From positions 1 to 64,000 of the forward strand of contig CAVVPU010000063.1 in the NCBI GenBank assembly GCA_963750015.1: a DNA stretch of 64,000 nt. The letters are read 5' to 3'. The position numbers and the translations under genes are program-made. Positions 34,104-43,089 of the stretch are shown here, piece by piece (positions within the stretch are counted from its first letter, which is position 1; every line of letters starts with the position of its first letter). This DNA comes from CAVVNC01 sp963750015 (GTDB lineage Bacteria > Desulfobacterota > Syntrophorhabdia > Syntrophorhabdales > WCHB1-27). The notes beneath the pieces are model-generated. The model had not been told where the DNA came from, ran no database searches, and saw only the letters and a program-made list of their open reading frames with translations.

Positions 34104-34739
34104 CTATTGCTCCTCGATCTCTTTATTCCCGGGCTTGAAGACAAAAAGGCTGTCGGGCAGGGATTTATTGAGGTCGATGGAAGAAAAGTCCATGAGGTTG
34201 ACGTTCCCCGTAATCTCTATGATCTCCATCCTTCTGATGATGAACTTGCCGTCCACCCAGATACGCGCCGATTGAATGGTCCCTTCCTTCTTCGGAATGA
34301 GGAGCAGCACATCCATATTGTCCTGTTTGGTCGATTCCTTGAGAGAAAAGATATCGTCGATCCGGGTCACATCGTCCACGAGATCAAAGAAGCTCCCCTC
34401 CATCTTTCCCTTGCTGACCGCATGCTTTGTCACGGTCGGCCTCTCTTCCTCCGACTGCCACAGCACCTTTCCATCGTAGAGAAAAACTTTTTCATCGGGA
34501 GCCGTATATTTCCATAGAAAACCCTTGCCCCGCTTGTAAAAGAACTCTCCCTTGGCCTCCCTCTGCCGCTTAAGGGCAGACAGGGTGATCTTCTGGGCAA
34601 AGCGAGCCTCCACCGAATTGATCCCGCCGTAAGTCTTCTTAAGAGAATCGAGCACATCGGCATGGAGAGCCGTGGCAAAGAAAGCTAACACGATAAGAAC
34701 CGCCAAGATCAACTTTAGATAGCTACGTGCCATACCCAT
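34104..34739 (-). CDS. lolA: Outer-membrane lipoprotein carrier protein LolA
   Basis: The 211-residue protein has a signal peptide (LILAVLIVLAFFATALHA) and the LolA fold: VEARFAQKITLSALKRQREAKGEFFYKRGKGFLWKY-type strands, with the typical Y-dG-k segment (FLYDGKVLWQSEEE). It ferries lipoproteins across the periplasm from LolCDE to the outer membrane, which indicates a diderm cell. The gene is 16 bases upstream of recO's start. Confidence 0.88.
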   Translation of the reverse strand: MGMARSYLKLILAVLIVLAFFATALHADVLDSLKKTYGGINSVEARFAQKITLSALKRQREAKGEFFYKRGKGFLWKYTAPDEKVFLYDGKVLWQSEEERPTVTKHAVSKGKMEGSFFDLVDDVTRIDDIFSLKESTKQDNMDVLLLIPKKEGTIQSARIWVDGKFIIRRMEIIEITGNVNLMDFSSIDLNKSLPDSLFVFKPGNKEIEEQ

Positions 34740-34825
34740 AAATATAGTATCTCCATATAAGAGAGAGCGCTCCGCCCTTTTCAGTTACTCCCGCCCTGGT
34801 CGGTAGAATCCCAACGGCTTGCCGT

Positions 34826-35280
34826 CCCCCTCACCCCACCCTCTCCCCCGGCCGGGAGAGGGAAACTACGAACAATTTCCTTAGGCGGCCTAGGGCCGCT
34901 TTTCCAATAGCTCTTTTATCCTATGAAGTACCTAATCGGCCCAGGTCGGGACGATTAGGGGTTGCTTTTCGGCGGCCTATGAGGCCGCTATTCCAATTGG
35001 GTTACTAACTTCTGGTCTCCTCTGCAATTGGCCCACGGAGGGACAATTGCGGTGTGGAGTGGAGAGCCGCATGGGAAGAATCGATGAGATGTGGATGACC
35101 TGTCGTGCCTCATTGCCCGCAGCCGCACTCGATGTACGGCGGATGGGCATGAGGTGCGGCAGGGCGCCGCCGGGGTGCCCGCGTGCGGGCCGCACGATTC
35201 TTGCCATGCGGCTCTCCCTTACCCACATAACCATTTCCGACGCCCTTGCTCTTGTCTTTGCTCTCTCGACCTATTCTTAA
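34826..35280. repeat. Mosaic of intergenic repeats with structured unit copy A (35061-35217)
   Basis: This 625-bp gap between ftsK and lolA has no gene. It starts with a CTCACCCC...GGGAGAGGG element (34829-34863) and continues with short hairpins such as CCTAATCG/CGATTAGG and GGCGGCCTATGAGGCCGC. It then carries unit A: two 23-bp arms (35061-35083 and 35195-35217) beginning GGAGAGCCGCATGG that pair except for one base, enclosing a 111-bp core with further stems: CCTCAT/ATGAGG, a GTAC hairpin with loop TCGAT, and GCCCGC-GT-GCGGGC. The flanks on both sides are shared with copy B at 54787-54943. Confidence 0.85.
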
Positions 35281-35364
35281 AATACCACCAAGTCACTTAA
35301 CGCTCTGACGGAGCCCCCGACACACCAGCGATTGGCGACGGACCCAGATAGCCCTTTCCCGCTC

Positions 35365-37437
35365 TTACTGTTCCTTTCTTCTCATCACTTCCCTGGGCTT
35401 GATCCCTGTCGACGGGCCTACTACCCCTTCTCTCTCCATCCTTTCTACTATCCTCGCTGCCCGGTTGTAGCCTATCCTGAAGCGCCGCTGTATCATGCTG
35501 ATAGAGGCCTCGCCTTTTTCATAGACGAATTCTATGGCCTCCTCATACTTCTCATCGTTCATATCCTCTTCGTCTTCCGTCTCTTCCTTCTCTTCGAGTA
35601 TCTCTTCGTGGTACGCCGGCGCACCCTGACTCTTGAGAAACTCGACGATGTTCTTGATCTCACCCTCTGTCACGAAGGGGCTGTGGAAACGCTGGAGCCT
35701 TCCCACGCCCGGGCTCAAAAAGAGCATATCCCCCGCGCCGAGAAGGCTTTCCGCTCCGTTCGTATCGAGTATGGTCCGGGAATCGACCTTGGAGGTCACT
35801 TTGAAGGACATACGGGCCGGAAAATTGGCCTTGATGATACCGGTGAGCACATCCACCGAGGGCCTCTGGGTCGCAAGTATCAGGTGTATACCCGATGCCC
35901 TCGCCATCTGGGCGAGCCGGGCAATATACTCCTCCACCTCTTTCGTCGAGACCATCATCAAATCCGCCAGCTCGTCGATAACGACCACGATATAGGGGAT
36001 GGTCTCTCCCTCTTCCCTCATCATCTTCTGGTTGTACTTATCTATGTTGCGTACGCCCTTTTCCGACATGAGCTGGTATCGTCTCTCCATCTCGTCGATG
36101 AGCCACCGAAGGGCGGTCTTCGCATTCTTCGCGTTCGTCATGACGGGAAGAAGGAGGTGGGGTATGCCTTCGTAAGGGGAAAGCTCGAGCATCTTCAGGT
36201 CTATCATCATAAAACGGACATTGAGGGGCGTCGCCTTATAGAGGATGCTGATAATCATCGTGTTGAGGGAAACGCTCTTGCCCGAGCCGGTGGAACCTGC
36301 CACGAGGAGATGGGGCATCTTGGTCAGCTCGGTCACGAAAGGCTCCCCTGAAATGGTCTTGCCCAGGCAGAGGGTGAGCATGTTCTTCGAGGCGGCAAAG
36401 ACGTCCGACTCGATGATCTCCCTTAAGTAGACCGTCTGCCGCATCTTGTTGGGCACCTCGATGCCTACCACCGCTTTTCCGGGAATGGGAGCGATGATCC
36501 TTATGGAGACTGCGGAAAGGGCCATGGCGAGATCGTCGGCGAGGTTCGATATGCGACTCACCTTGATCCCCGGGGCGGGCTCGAACTCGTACATGGTGAT
36601 CACCGGTCCCGGTCTCACCTCGACGACCTTACCTTCTATACCATAATCCTTGAGCTTCTTTTCCAGTATGCGGGCGTTGAACTGGACACTCTCCCTGTCT
36701 ACCTTTACCTCTTTCTTCTCGACAGGATCGAGGAGCGCCACCTGGGGCAGCTTATAAGGACCGATTTCTCTTAAGAAATCGAAGGACTCCTGAACAGGCT
36801 TCTTCTCCTTTCGCTCTTTCTCTCTTTCTCTTTCTTTCTCCCTCGGTACATCCGGCGGCCTCTCCTCCACGACCCGGATCGGCTTGGGAGGCTCTTCCCC
36901 GACCGGCTTTTTCCTCTTCATGCGTGCCTCGATCATCGAGAGGAAGGGAACCTGAACGACGAGAAAGAGTGAAATGAGGAAGAGCACGGAGGAGAGCAAG
37001 AGGCTGCCGAAATAGCTGAACACATGGACGAGCCCCCGTTCAAGAAGGAGGCCCAAGAGGCCGGAAAAAGGGATCACCACGCTCCTTATCTGCACCTTGC
37101 CCACAAGTATCTGAAGCAGGACGGAGACGGAAAGGAAGAAGAGGCAAAGACCCGCAGCGAGGAGAAGCAGTTGGGAAGGCACCCTCTTCCGAACATAAAG
37201 CACGGCAAAAACGAGGATGAAGGCGACGAGCATATAGCTCATAACGCCGAAGATCTGGATGAAGAAATCGGAAGTATAGGAACCGGCCCTTCCGCAAATG
37301 TTCTTGACACTCTCGGAACCCACGGTGTTGAGGGACGGGTCAAAGGGATGATAGGTCAGGAGACTGACAAACAGGAAGAGGAAAAGACCGAGTAACGCTA
37401 TCCCGATAATCTCCTTCTTGATCTCATCGTGCATCAC
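35365..37437 (-). CDS. ftsK: DNA translocase FtsK
   Basis: The 690-residue protein has four N-terminal membrane helices, a short charged linker (KEREREKERKEKK), the motor domain with Walker A AGSTGSGKSVSLN and Walker B VVVIDELADLMM, and a C-terminal winged-helix gamma domain (ASISMIQRRFRIGYNRAARI) that reads KOPS sites. It moves chromosomal DNA through the division septum. Start is GTG at 37437 or ATG at 37434; the latter would overlap the frame-corrected stop of plsC (TGATG), supporting translational coupling. Confidence 0.95.
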   Translation of the reverse strand: MMHDEIKKEIIGIALLGLFLFLFVSLLTYHPFDPSLNTVGSESVKNICGRAGSYTSDFFIQIFGVMSYMLVAFILVFAVLYVRKRVPSQLLLLAAGLCLFFLSVSVLLQILVGKVQIRSVVIPFSGLLGLLLERGLVHVFSYFGSLLLSSVLFLISLFLVVQVPFLSMIEARMKRKKPVGEEPPKPIRVVEERPPDVPREKEREREKERKEKKPVQESFDFLREIGPYKLPQVALLDPVEKKEVKVDRESVQFNARILEKKLKDYGIEGKVVEVRPGPVITMYEFEPAPGIKVSRISNLADDLAMALSAVSIRIIAPIPGKAVVGIEVPNKMRQTVYLREIIESDVFAASKNMLTLCLGKTISGEPFVTELTKMPHLLVAGSTGSGKSVSLNTMIISILYKATPLNVRFMMIDLKMLELSPYEGIPHLLLPVMTNAKNAKTALRWLIDEMERRYQLMSEKGVRNIDKYNQKMMREEGETIPYIVVVIDELADLMMVSTKEVEEYIARLAQMARASGIHLILATQRPSVDVLTGIIKANFPARMSFKVTSKVDSRTILDTNGAESLLGAGDMLFLSPGVGRLQRFHSPFVTEGEIKNIVEFLKSQGAPAYHEEILEEKEETEDEEDMNDEKYEEAIEFVYEKGEASISMIQRRFRIGYNRAARIVERMEREGVVGPSTGIKPREVMRRKEQ

Positions 37438-37482
37438 ATAAGCCTCTTCATGGCTTCCCGGACCTCGTCCATGAGACCCGCC

Positions 37483-38148
37483 TTATAGGATACCCCTTTC
37501 CCCGCCACAGGTATAGGTTTTCCCACGCGTATAACGACCTCTCCCGTGCGGCGGGGAGGAGAAAGGATCGACCCCGTCGGCTGCAAGAACGAGCCTGTTG
37601 AGGATTGCAAGAGGCACTACGGGTACTTCTGCGCGGGAGGCGAGAGAAAAGGCTCCTTTCATGAAAGGCTGGAGCCCAACGCGTCCCTGCGATCCTTTCG
37701 TGCCCCTCGTTCCCTCGGGAAAGATGAGCACGGGGGTGCCTTCTCTTATCCGGCGGACCGCCTCTTCGATGGCCCTCAGCGCTTCTCTCGGGTTGTCCCG
37801 GTCGATACTGATGTAACCCGCCCGCCTCATACCCCAGCCCAAAAGGGGAATGGAAAAAAGCTGCCTCTTTGCGATGAATTTGAAGGAGACCGGCACGGCG
37901 GCAAGGAGTACGAAGATATCGAGGGCACTCTGATGATTTGACATGAGGAGAAAGGGCGGTTCGGGCAGGTTATCCACCCCCTGCAAAGAAACCGTGATCC
38001 CGGAGACAGCCAGGTGGATGGATGCCCATAGGCGCGCGATCCGGTGTATACGCGTCCCGTCCCTATCGAAGGGGGACACGAAAAGGGCAACCGTCACGAG
38101 AGAGAGGGTGGCGAATACGAGGTTCAGGAAGGAAAGTATCTTCCTCAT
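37483..38148 (-). CDS. plsC: 1-acyl-sn-glycerol-3-phosphate acyltransferase, C-terminus frameshifted
   Basis: The protein (221 residues as read) has an N-terminal hydrophobic anchor, the catalytic NHQSALD motif (residues 72-78) and the substrate site FPEGTRGTKG. It makes phosphatidic acid from lysophosphatidic acid at the inner membrane. After about residue 195 the sequence (SSPPHGRGRYTRGK...) is not PlsC-like. Shifting one base near 37555 restores a proper tail (TGEVVIRVGKPIPV...) that ends with a TGA at 37434-37436 overlapping the ftsK start. The shift lies in TCCTCCCCGCCG, so it is either a sequence error or a recent mutation. The start overlaps the cooC stop by four bases. Confidence 0.85.
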   Translation of the reverse strand: MRKILSFLNLVFATLSLVTVALFVSPFDRDGTRIHRIARLWASIHLAVSGITVSLQGVDNLPEPPFLLMSNHQSALDIFVLLAAVPVSFKFIAKRQLFSIPLLGWGMRRAGYISIDRDNPREALRAIEEAVRRIREGTPVLIFPEGTRGTKGSQGRVGLQPFMKGAFSLASRAEVPVVPLAILNRLVLAADGVDPFSSPPHGRGRYTRGKTYTCGGERGIL

Positions 38149-38921
38149 TCAGCTGTTTTTTCAAAGGCGGCGATGATCTCTTCCACTTCGCTTCTGATCC
38201 TGGCGTCTATATCATAGGGAGAGACCCCGAGCTTATCCGCCTCGATGATCTTTTCATTGTAGCTCATGTATCCGAGGAAAGGCAGACCGGCGAGACCCTC
38301 GCGCATCATTGCGATGTCCCCCTCTTTGGTCACCTTGTTGCCCACCACGCAGACGCGCTTGATCCCCAGGTCGTCCGCAAGCTCCTTCACCTGGCGTGCG
38401 GTCTGAAGACTTCTCTGGCCTGGCTCGACCACCACGATGAGGGCATCCATATAAGCCGTGGTGCCCCTGCCGAGGTGTTCGAGGCCCGCTTCCATGTCGA
38501 CTATGAGGTACTCTTCCCTCTCGATAAAGGCGTGAGCGAGCAGACTCTTGAGCACGACATTCTCCGGGCAGAAGCAGCCCCCTCCGCCTTGGGGAATGGT
38601 ACCCAGGACCATAAGTTTCACACCTTGTTTGGAAACCGAGAACCTCTCAGGCAGGTCCTCGACCCGGGGATTGAGCGTAAAATAGGCGCCGTAGCCGCCC
38701 TTGGTCGCCCCTGTCCTCTCTTCTATAAGCTCTCTCATCTGGGCGAGAGGGCGGACGTTCTTCAGTTCTTCCTGAGGGATGCCGATGGCGCTCGCAAGAT
38801 TGGCGTCGGGGTCTGCGTCGATAGCGAGTATCTTGTGGCCGCGGTCAGCCAGCACCCGCGCCATCACACCTGCGAGGGTCGTTTTTCCCACTCCACCTTT
38901 TCCTGACACGGCTATTTTCAT
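38145..38921 (-). CDS. cooC: CooC-type nickel-insertion ATPase (CODH maturation)
   Basis: The 258-residue MinD/ParA-like P-loop protein starts MKIAVSGKGGVGKTTLAGVM (deviant Walker A) and contains the CxC metal site in GGGGCFCPENVVL near residue 114, which in CooC binds Ni or Zn at the dimer interface. It supplies nickel to the C cluster of carbon monoxide dehydrogenase or to acetyl-CoA synthase, with ATP. No CODH/ACS gene is in the window, although an ECF cobalt/nickel importer lies at 58-61 kb. Stop overlaps plsC, making an unusual cooC-plsC-ftsK string. Confidence 0.87.
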   Translation of the reverse strand: MKIAVSGKGGVGKTTLAGVMARVLADRGHKILAIDADPDANLASAIGIPQEELKNVRPLAQMRELIEERTGATKGGYGAYFTLNPRVEDLPERFSVSKQGVKLMVLGTIPQGGGGCFCPENVVLKSLLAHAFIEREEYLIVDMEAGLEHLGRGTTAYMDALIVVVEPGQRSLQTARQVKELADDLGIKRVCVVGNKVTKEGDIAMMREGLAGLPFLGYMSYNEKIIEADKLGVSPYDIDARIRSEVEEIIAAFEKTAE

Positions 38922-38980
38922 TTTTGACCTCTATCTCCTCGGAAAAGCTATCATTCCCTCAAACTTATGTCAAGGCAAGC

Positions 38981-39000
38981 AATTAATGGGGCTCGCGTCG
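38981..39000. repeat. REP-like family end, left of IS200-like element
   Basis: AATTAATGGGGCTCGCGTCG is one copy of a short dispersed motif, repeated on the other side of the IS200-like element at 39643 and again at 39790, 62660 and (partly) 9561 and 55032. Its core GGGGCTCGCGTCGCCCC is an imperfect palindrome. Confidence 0.65.
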
Positions 39001-39003
39001 CTA

Positions 39004-39629
39004 CCCCCGGCAAAGCCGGGGGTTTGTTAAAACCGTGAACCGCTCAAAGCGGTTAGTGGTGCGTGAGTCGCCTAAAGGCGACTATCTGTCTTTCTCGAAC
39101 AGTTTCATCTGGTCGAGTTTTCTATCTGTCTCTTCCTGCGTCTGGATGTAGGCTCGTATCGCCGCCTCGTCCAGCCCGACGGTTGATACGTAGTATCCCC
39201 TCGCCCAGAAGCTCTGTCCGACGAAGCTGCGCCTCCTGCCGCTCATTCGTGCGACGTAGATGGCACTCTTCCCCTAGATGAAGCCTATGACCTGGGCCAC
39301 TGAGTACTTGGGAGGAACCGAAAGTAAGGCATGGACGTGATCCACCACGAGCTTCCCTTCCACCACTTCGCACTCCTTTTGCCGTGCCAGCTCTTTGATG
39401 ACGGGGCCAAGTTCGCTCCTGAGTTTTCCGTAGAGCACCTTCTTCCGATATTTGGGAATCCACACTACGTGATACTTGCAATCCCACACCGTGTGACATA
39501 AGCTCTGCATGTCTTCCATCGAAAGCCTCCTTATTCCTGCCAACCTTCAAGCGGTTCACGGATATAGGAGGCTTTCCTATATATCCCCGGAATTGTCAAA
39601 CTCCGGGAGTCCCCCGGCAGAGCCGGGGG
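39004..39629 (-). mobile_element. IS200/IS605-family element with terminal hairpins
   Basis: A 626-bp unit is bounded on each side by the same hairpin in direct orientation: CCCCCGGC-AAA-GCCGGGGG (39004-39022) and CCCCCGGC-AGA-GCCGGGGG (39611-39629). Inside are further short stems (AACCGC/GCGGTT, AGTCGCC/GGCGACT on the left; GATATAGGA/TCCTATATATC and CCGGA/TCCGG on the right) around a single tnpA. IS200-type elements move as single strands and use such subterminal hairpins instead of inverted repeats. The exact cleavage sites cannot be set from one copy. Confidence 0.75.
39082..39543 (-). pseudogene. tnpA: IS200-like tnpA interrupted by an in-frame amber codon
   Basis: Read through, the frame encodes a 153-residue Y1 transposase: CKYHVVWIPKYRKKVLYG at the N-terminus, the HUH motif in VVDHVHALLS, SFWARGYYVSTVG, and the catalytic Tyr with its Gln partner in IRAYIQTQE (Y-x-x-x-Q spacing). 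A TAG at 39274-39276 replaces the Lys expected in GFIKGKSA-like contexts, so the 89-residue product made without suppression lacks the catalytic tyrosine. One base change (AAG to TAG) explains it. The element is therefore probably immobile unless helped in trans or read through. Confidence 0.85.
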
Positions 39630-39642
39630 TTTACCAGGGAAC

Positions 39643-39880
39643 GAATTATTGGGGCTTGCGTCGCCCCCTCCATGAGCAAAGCTCACGGAGCCACCCCCTC
39701 ATAAAAAGGAAGGACCGCCATCCAGGCTTGCCCTCGCGGACCATCGCCAACGGCGAGAGCTTGGTCCGCGATAGGTTCTTGCCTTTGCCATTGATGGGGC
39801 TCGCGTCGCCCCCTACCGCTCGCAGGGCGGGGCAAAAGCGCGAGCGCTCCCGACCACACACCGGGCAGTCCAAATCGAAT
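39643..39880. repeat. REP-like dispersed repeat cluster
   Basis: Two copies of the ATTGGGGCTTGCGTCGCCCC-type motif (39647-39668 and 39790-39813) enclose a segment with ATCGCCAACGGCGAGAG and CGCGATAGGTTCTTGCC (about 39743-39787). The same segment, on the opposite strand, lies at 62590-62680. I see no gene here; predicted peptides in two frames merely repeat between the loci. Confidence 0.7.
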
Positions 39881-40426
39881 AGTTTCTTAGCTCTTCGGTT
39901 ACCCCGGCATCGCCCACTTTAAGGTCTCATACCCCTTTCTTTCGGGCGTATTCATGCCTTTGGGAAGTCCGAATCCTAAGGCAGCGACAACCATCGCACA
40001 ACCCCTCTCAATGCTTTTCGGCCTTAGAGTACCAAGGATTTCCAACGATCCGACCGGGAAGCCTCCTTTACTGAATTGCACTAAATTGCACTGTTTTGGT
40101 AAAATTCGAGGCACTCTGTATACAATTTTATCCCGAGGGCGGAACGTCCGGCACATGGAAATACAAGGATGGGAGAGCAAAGACAGCGGCTCATGGGTTG
40201 CCTCCTCCTCTTTCAAATTCTCTCAAAAAAGACCCTTTCCTGTCAAGTCGGAATGGTGGTGAAGAAGGGGGAAAAAGGCAGCAACCGGGCGGGTAAATGA
40301 AAAGAAAAGGCAAAAAATCTGCCGAGTCATTTTTTAATCTTTGATACATAAGGCTCGACTGCTTCCTATACTCCTCAACGTAACTACCGGTAGAGATCAT
40401 GGAAACTTGAAGTGGCATTCGCTGGC
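39881..40426. other. Intergenic region without recognised gene
   Basis: No frame here looks like a protein. A tandem TTGCACTAAATTGCAC followed by TAAAAT near 40076-40107 resembles a plus-strand promoter, but no gene follows on that strand. The 3' end of vapC abuts the right side. Confidence 0.35.
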
Positions 40427-40825
40427 TTACGGAACTACTGAAAAACCGTACTCGTGAAAATGCTCATCAAAGGCAAAAGCCGATTTAATCCCCGAGTCAC
40501 GCATGACTTCAAAGCTGACGCAGTCAACGAGGCTTAGGTTTCTTCGGTGTGCGGCGAAGAGGGCTGCGATCCCCAGGCGATGCACTTCGGAGGTGATGAA
40601 TTCTACCTGCAGTACAGGAACCACATCTTCCTGGAACTCTCTTACGGCCTCGAGGCCCAGCCTGTTTTGCACGAGGGCAAACGTTTCGACAAGAACATAG
40701 TTCGTCGTCACGACGTCATCGTCGGACGCCATTATTTGGCGCCAGGTCCGTGCTGCTCGTTCATGGTTCTCGTCGTCTCTGTCGAGCAAGGCATAGAGGG
40801 CTGAAGTATCGGCGAAGATGGCCAT
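40427..40825 (-). CDS. vapC: PIN-domain toxin VapC
   Basis: The 132-residue PIN-domain ribonuclease has all four acidic residues of the metal site: Asp6 (FADTSALYAL), Glu47 (LVETFAL), Asp101 (SLVDCVSFE) and Asp120 (FDEHF). VapC toxins cleave tRNA or rRNA and stop translation. The ATG directly follows the stop of the upstream vapB gene (TAGATG), the usual antitoxin-first order. Confidence 0.9.
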   Translation of the reverse strand: MAIFADTSALYALLDRDDENHERAARTWRQIMASDDDVVTTNYVLVETFALVQNRLGLEAVREFQEDVVPVLQVEFITSEVHRLGIAALFAAHRRNLSLVDCVSFEVMRDSGIKSAFAFDEHFHEYGFSVVP

Positions 40826-41071
40826 CTATTCGAATGCCTCGGATAGATAGACATCATGCTTCTGTGATACATCTCTCTTTCCCGACCCGAATTTTCCCAA
40901 GATCTCAACTGCCCGCTTACGTTTCTCTTCCCGAGCACCATGTCTGTTTGAGCGGATTACTTCTTCAACGGCGTCCCTGATGACCTCAGCCATAGAAACG
41001 CCCCTATGAGCGGCTATTCTCTTCACCTTTTTTGCTTGTTCCTCGGTCAGTTGAATCTGGGTCCTCACCAT
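40826..41071 (-). CDS. vapB: Ribbon-helix-helix antitoxin (VapB-like, CopG family)
   Basis: The 81-residue protein starts MVRTQIQLTEEQAKKVKRIA, a ribbon-helix-helix DNA-binding domain, followed by a helix MAEVIRDAVEEVIR and a charged C-terminal tail that should wrap around VapC. It represses the operon and neutralises the toxin. The ATG at 41071 is preferred; an ATG seven codons upstream is possible. Together with vapC it forms a complete type II toxin-antitoxin pair next to IS remnants. Confidence 0.85.
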   Translation of the reverse strand: MVRTQIQLTEEQAKKVKRIAAHRGVSMAEVIRDAVEEVIRSNRHGAREEKRKRAVEILGKFGSGKRDVSQKHDVYLSEAFE

Positions 41072-41159
41072 GAGAAGCCTCCATGATGGCAAATATGATT
41101 ACATGATAACATGGAACGTACTCACGTTCAAGAAGGGCCTGTTCTTTGGGCTGCGTATT

Positions 41160-41323
41160 CCGATCCAAATTGGCCACCGAATATGACCGAAGTTGGCCAC
41201 CTGTTATGATGAAAGTGGCCACCCCCTAGGAGCCCTCAGCAAACACTGATAAATTCGATAAGGCGCCATGATACGCTTCAGCCAAAACGGCAAGGAACGA
41301 ACGTGGCGAATAAGAGGCTACCC
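41160..41323. mobile_element. IS21-family end remnant with repeated TGGCCACC boxes
   Basis: Three TGGCCACC boxes occur within 60 bases (about 41172, 41194 and 41215), separated by TGACCGAAG- and TGATGAAAG-type spacers. This resembles the multiple terminal transposase-binding repeats at the left end of IS21-type elements. A truncated istA follows at 41324. No right end or istB is found. Confidence 0.6.
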
Positions 41324-41455
41324 ATGAGAAAGATAAGAGAAGTACTGCGCCTCTGCCAACACAACAGGCTGTCGTCGGGACAGGCCTCGGGGAGCTGCGG
41401 TGTCGCCCGGGGCACCGTCAGGAATATTTTGGACGGGGGTCGAGCAGAGACATAA
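41324..41455 (+). pseudogene. Truncated istA (IS21-family transposase N-terminus)
   Basis: The 43-codon reading MRKIREVLRLCQHNRLSSGQ, then SCGVARGTVRNIL, is the N-terminal helix-turn-helix of IstA (typical MRKIREVLRLK... followed by ...VSRSTV). It stops at 41453 and no further IstA sequence follows, so this is a decayed fragment. Confidence 0.7.
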
Positions 41456-41798
41456 TGCAGCAAGCGCCATATGAGGCACATTGGGAAACAACGTCGTCCC
41501 CAAAGTTTTCCACGAACTCCAAATTGAAGCGGTGTCATGGACTTGGAAGGCTTCGCGTGCGCCGTTGGGCAAAGGTATGCTTAGCCGCAGCCTGCAAATT
41601 GACGGCCTGCAACATCAAGAGATGGGCGAGGGCCTATCGGGCCTTGAGAAGGCTTTTGCACGGCCTTATGGCTTCTATGTGCGTCCATCTGAAGCCCCCG
41701 GCCCAATCCACCGCCTCATTTCTCGGAGGAACCACTCCTTGCGTCAGGTTATGGCCTTGACGGTAGGAGCGTAGAAAAGGGCCGTTACTTCTCGGGAA
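41456..41798. other. Spacer with no recognised gene
   Basis: Frames of up to about 100 codons occur on both strands, but none matches a family I know and none has a good ribosome binding site. The stretch may be the decayed remainder of the IS21-type insertion. Confidence 0.4.
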
Positions 41799-43089
41799 TC
41801 AATGTTGAAGGGCGTCCCTCTTTCCGCCGGTCGCGCAAAATACCCGGGGAGGCGTGAGGAACTGGGCGATGACGAGACCGACCAGTGCGACCACGCTCAC
41901 GATGATGATCGAGGCGTGGTAGTTCCCGGTGCGCCTCAAGGCAGTCGCGCCGCCCAGGATGCCAAGGGTGCCTCCAAAAAGGCCGACGCCCATCCACACG
42001 CCCACAAGTTTTCCTGCAATATGCGGAGGGTAGTACTTCGCGCCAAAGGCAAAGACGTTCGGCATCACCCATGCGAGAAAGAAACCCGCGAGACCCAGGC
42101 ACACGACCAGAATGCCCATGCTCGTGAAGATGGTGGGGAAGATGATGGAGAAACCGAAGACGGCGAACAGGATGTAACCGACAGAAATCGTAAGGCGCAC
42201 ATTGCCCCTAAAGACCTTCTCGAGAGCAAACCCCGTCGCCATGGAGCCCAACATGAACGCCACCTGAACCCAGCTCATAAGCTTCCCGGCCGTCATCGGC
42301 CCATAGCCCACACCGGTCGGTTTCTCCAGGGCGAAATAGCCGGGAGTCAGGTCATTGAACCCCTGGAAGACCCAGCAAAGCAAGAAGATCACCACCAGAC
42401 AGACCCAACTCGCCGGCTGCTTCATGGCAAGTTTGAAATCGCCGTTATCTGAAGCGCCGGAAGACCAGGCCAGGGTGCCGACTTCAGGAGGCTTGGGTCC
42501 AAAGGCAAAGACGATGGCAAGGAGTACGCTGATTATGCCACCCACGGACTGCCACGCCATCGCGGACAGCCAGCTTCCTGTCGCGGCCAATGCTACCGGC
42601 GTGGCGACAAACCCCACAGCGACGCCGAGTGTCACCATAGCGCCTTGTAAGCCGGTCACTACCGCCCTCTGACTGACGGGGAACCACAGAGCAGCAACGG
42701 CCGAGACTGCGGCCATAATAGGGCCCGCGCCGAGGGCCTGAATGATCCGCACTGCTACCACGCCGGGCAGACTGTTCCCGACGAGAGGAAGCAGCATTGT
42801 GGGAATGGTAAATAGGACCGACCCGCCGATGAATGTCCAGACCAGGCCGTACTTATCGCAAATGAACCCTCCCACTATGCAGAAAGAGGGCAAGGGCAAC
42901 TTGATAGGACGCCATCAAACTGGCTGTTGCCGCACCCAGTTCGAGATGGAGGCTCTTCGCAATCGCCCCCATCAACGGTGCCGGCGAGATCATCGTATCG
43001 GCGAGGGCCACGGTCAGGACGCAGAGGACGACAAGCACCATACCACCTGTAGGCGGGATACCGATTCTTTTCCCGGTCCATGCTTTCAT
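41799..43089 (-). pseudogene. MFS transporter split by a one-base frameshift
   Basis: Two frames together encode a 12-helix major facilitator protein. The first (from ATG 43089) starts MKAWTGKRIGIPPTGGMVLV and runs through the first two helices to SLMASYQVALAL. The second continues with PSFCIVGGFICDKYGLVWTF, the loop 2-3 motif A region, and ends at 41799. The junction is near 42880 in GCCCTTGCCCTC, so an extra C (real or an error) breaks the gene. MFS proteins of this type carry organic anions. It lies downstream of the UroD-family gene and divergent PucR regulator, with which it may form a catabolic module. Confidence 0.8.

Noticed and set aside
39274..39276. Pyrrolysine or other recoding of UAG in tnpA
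   Set aside because: No pyl genes are in the window, and a single AAG to TAG change in a decaying transposase is a simpler cause.
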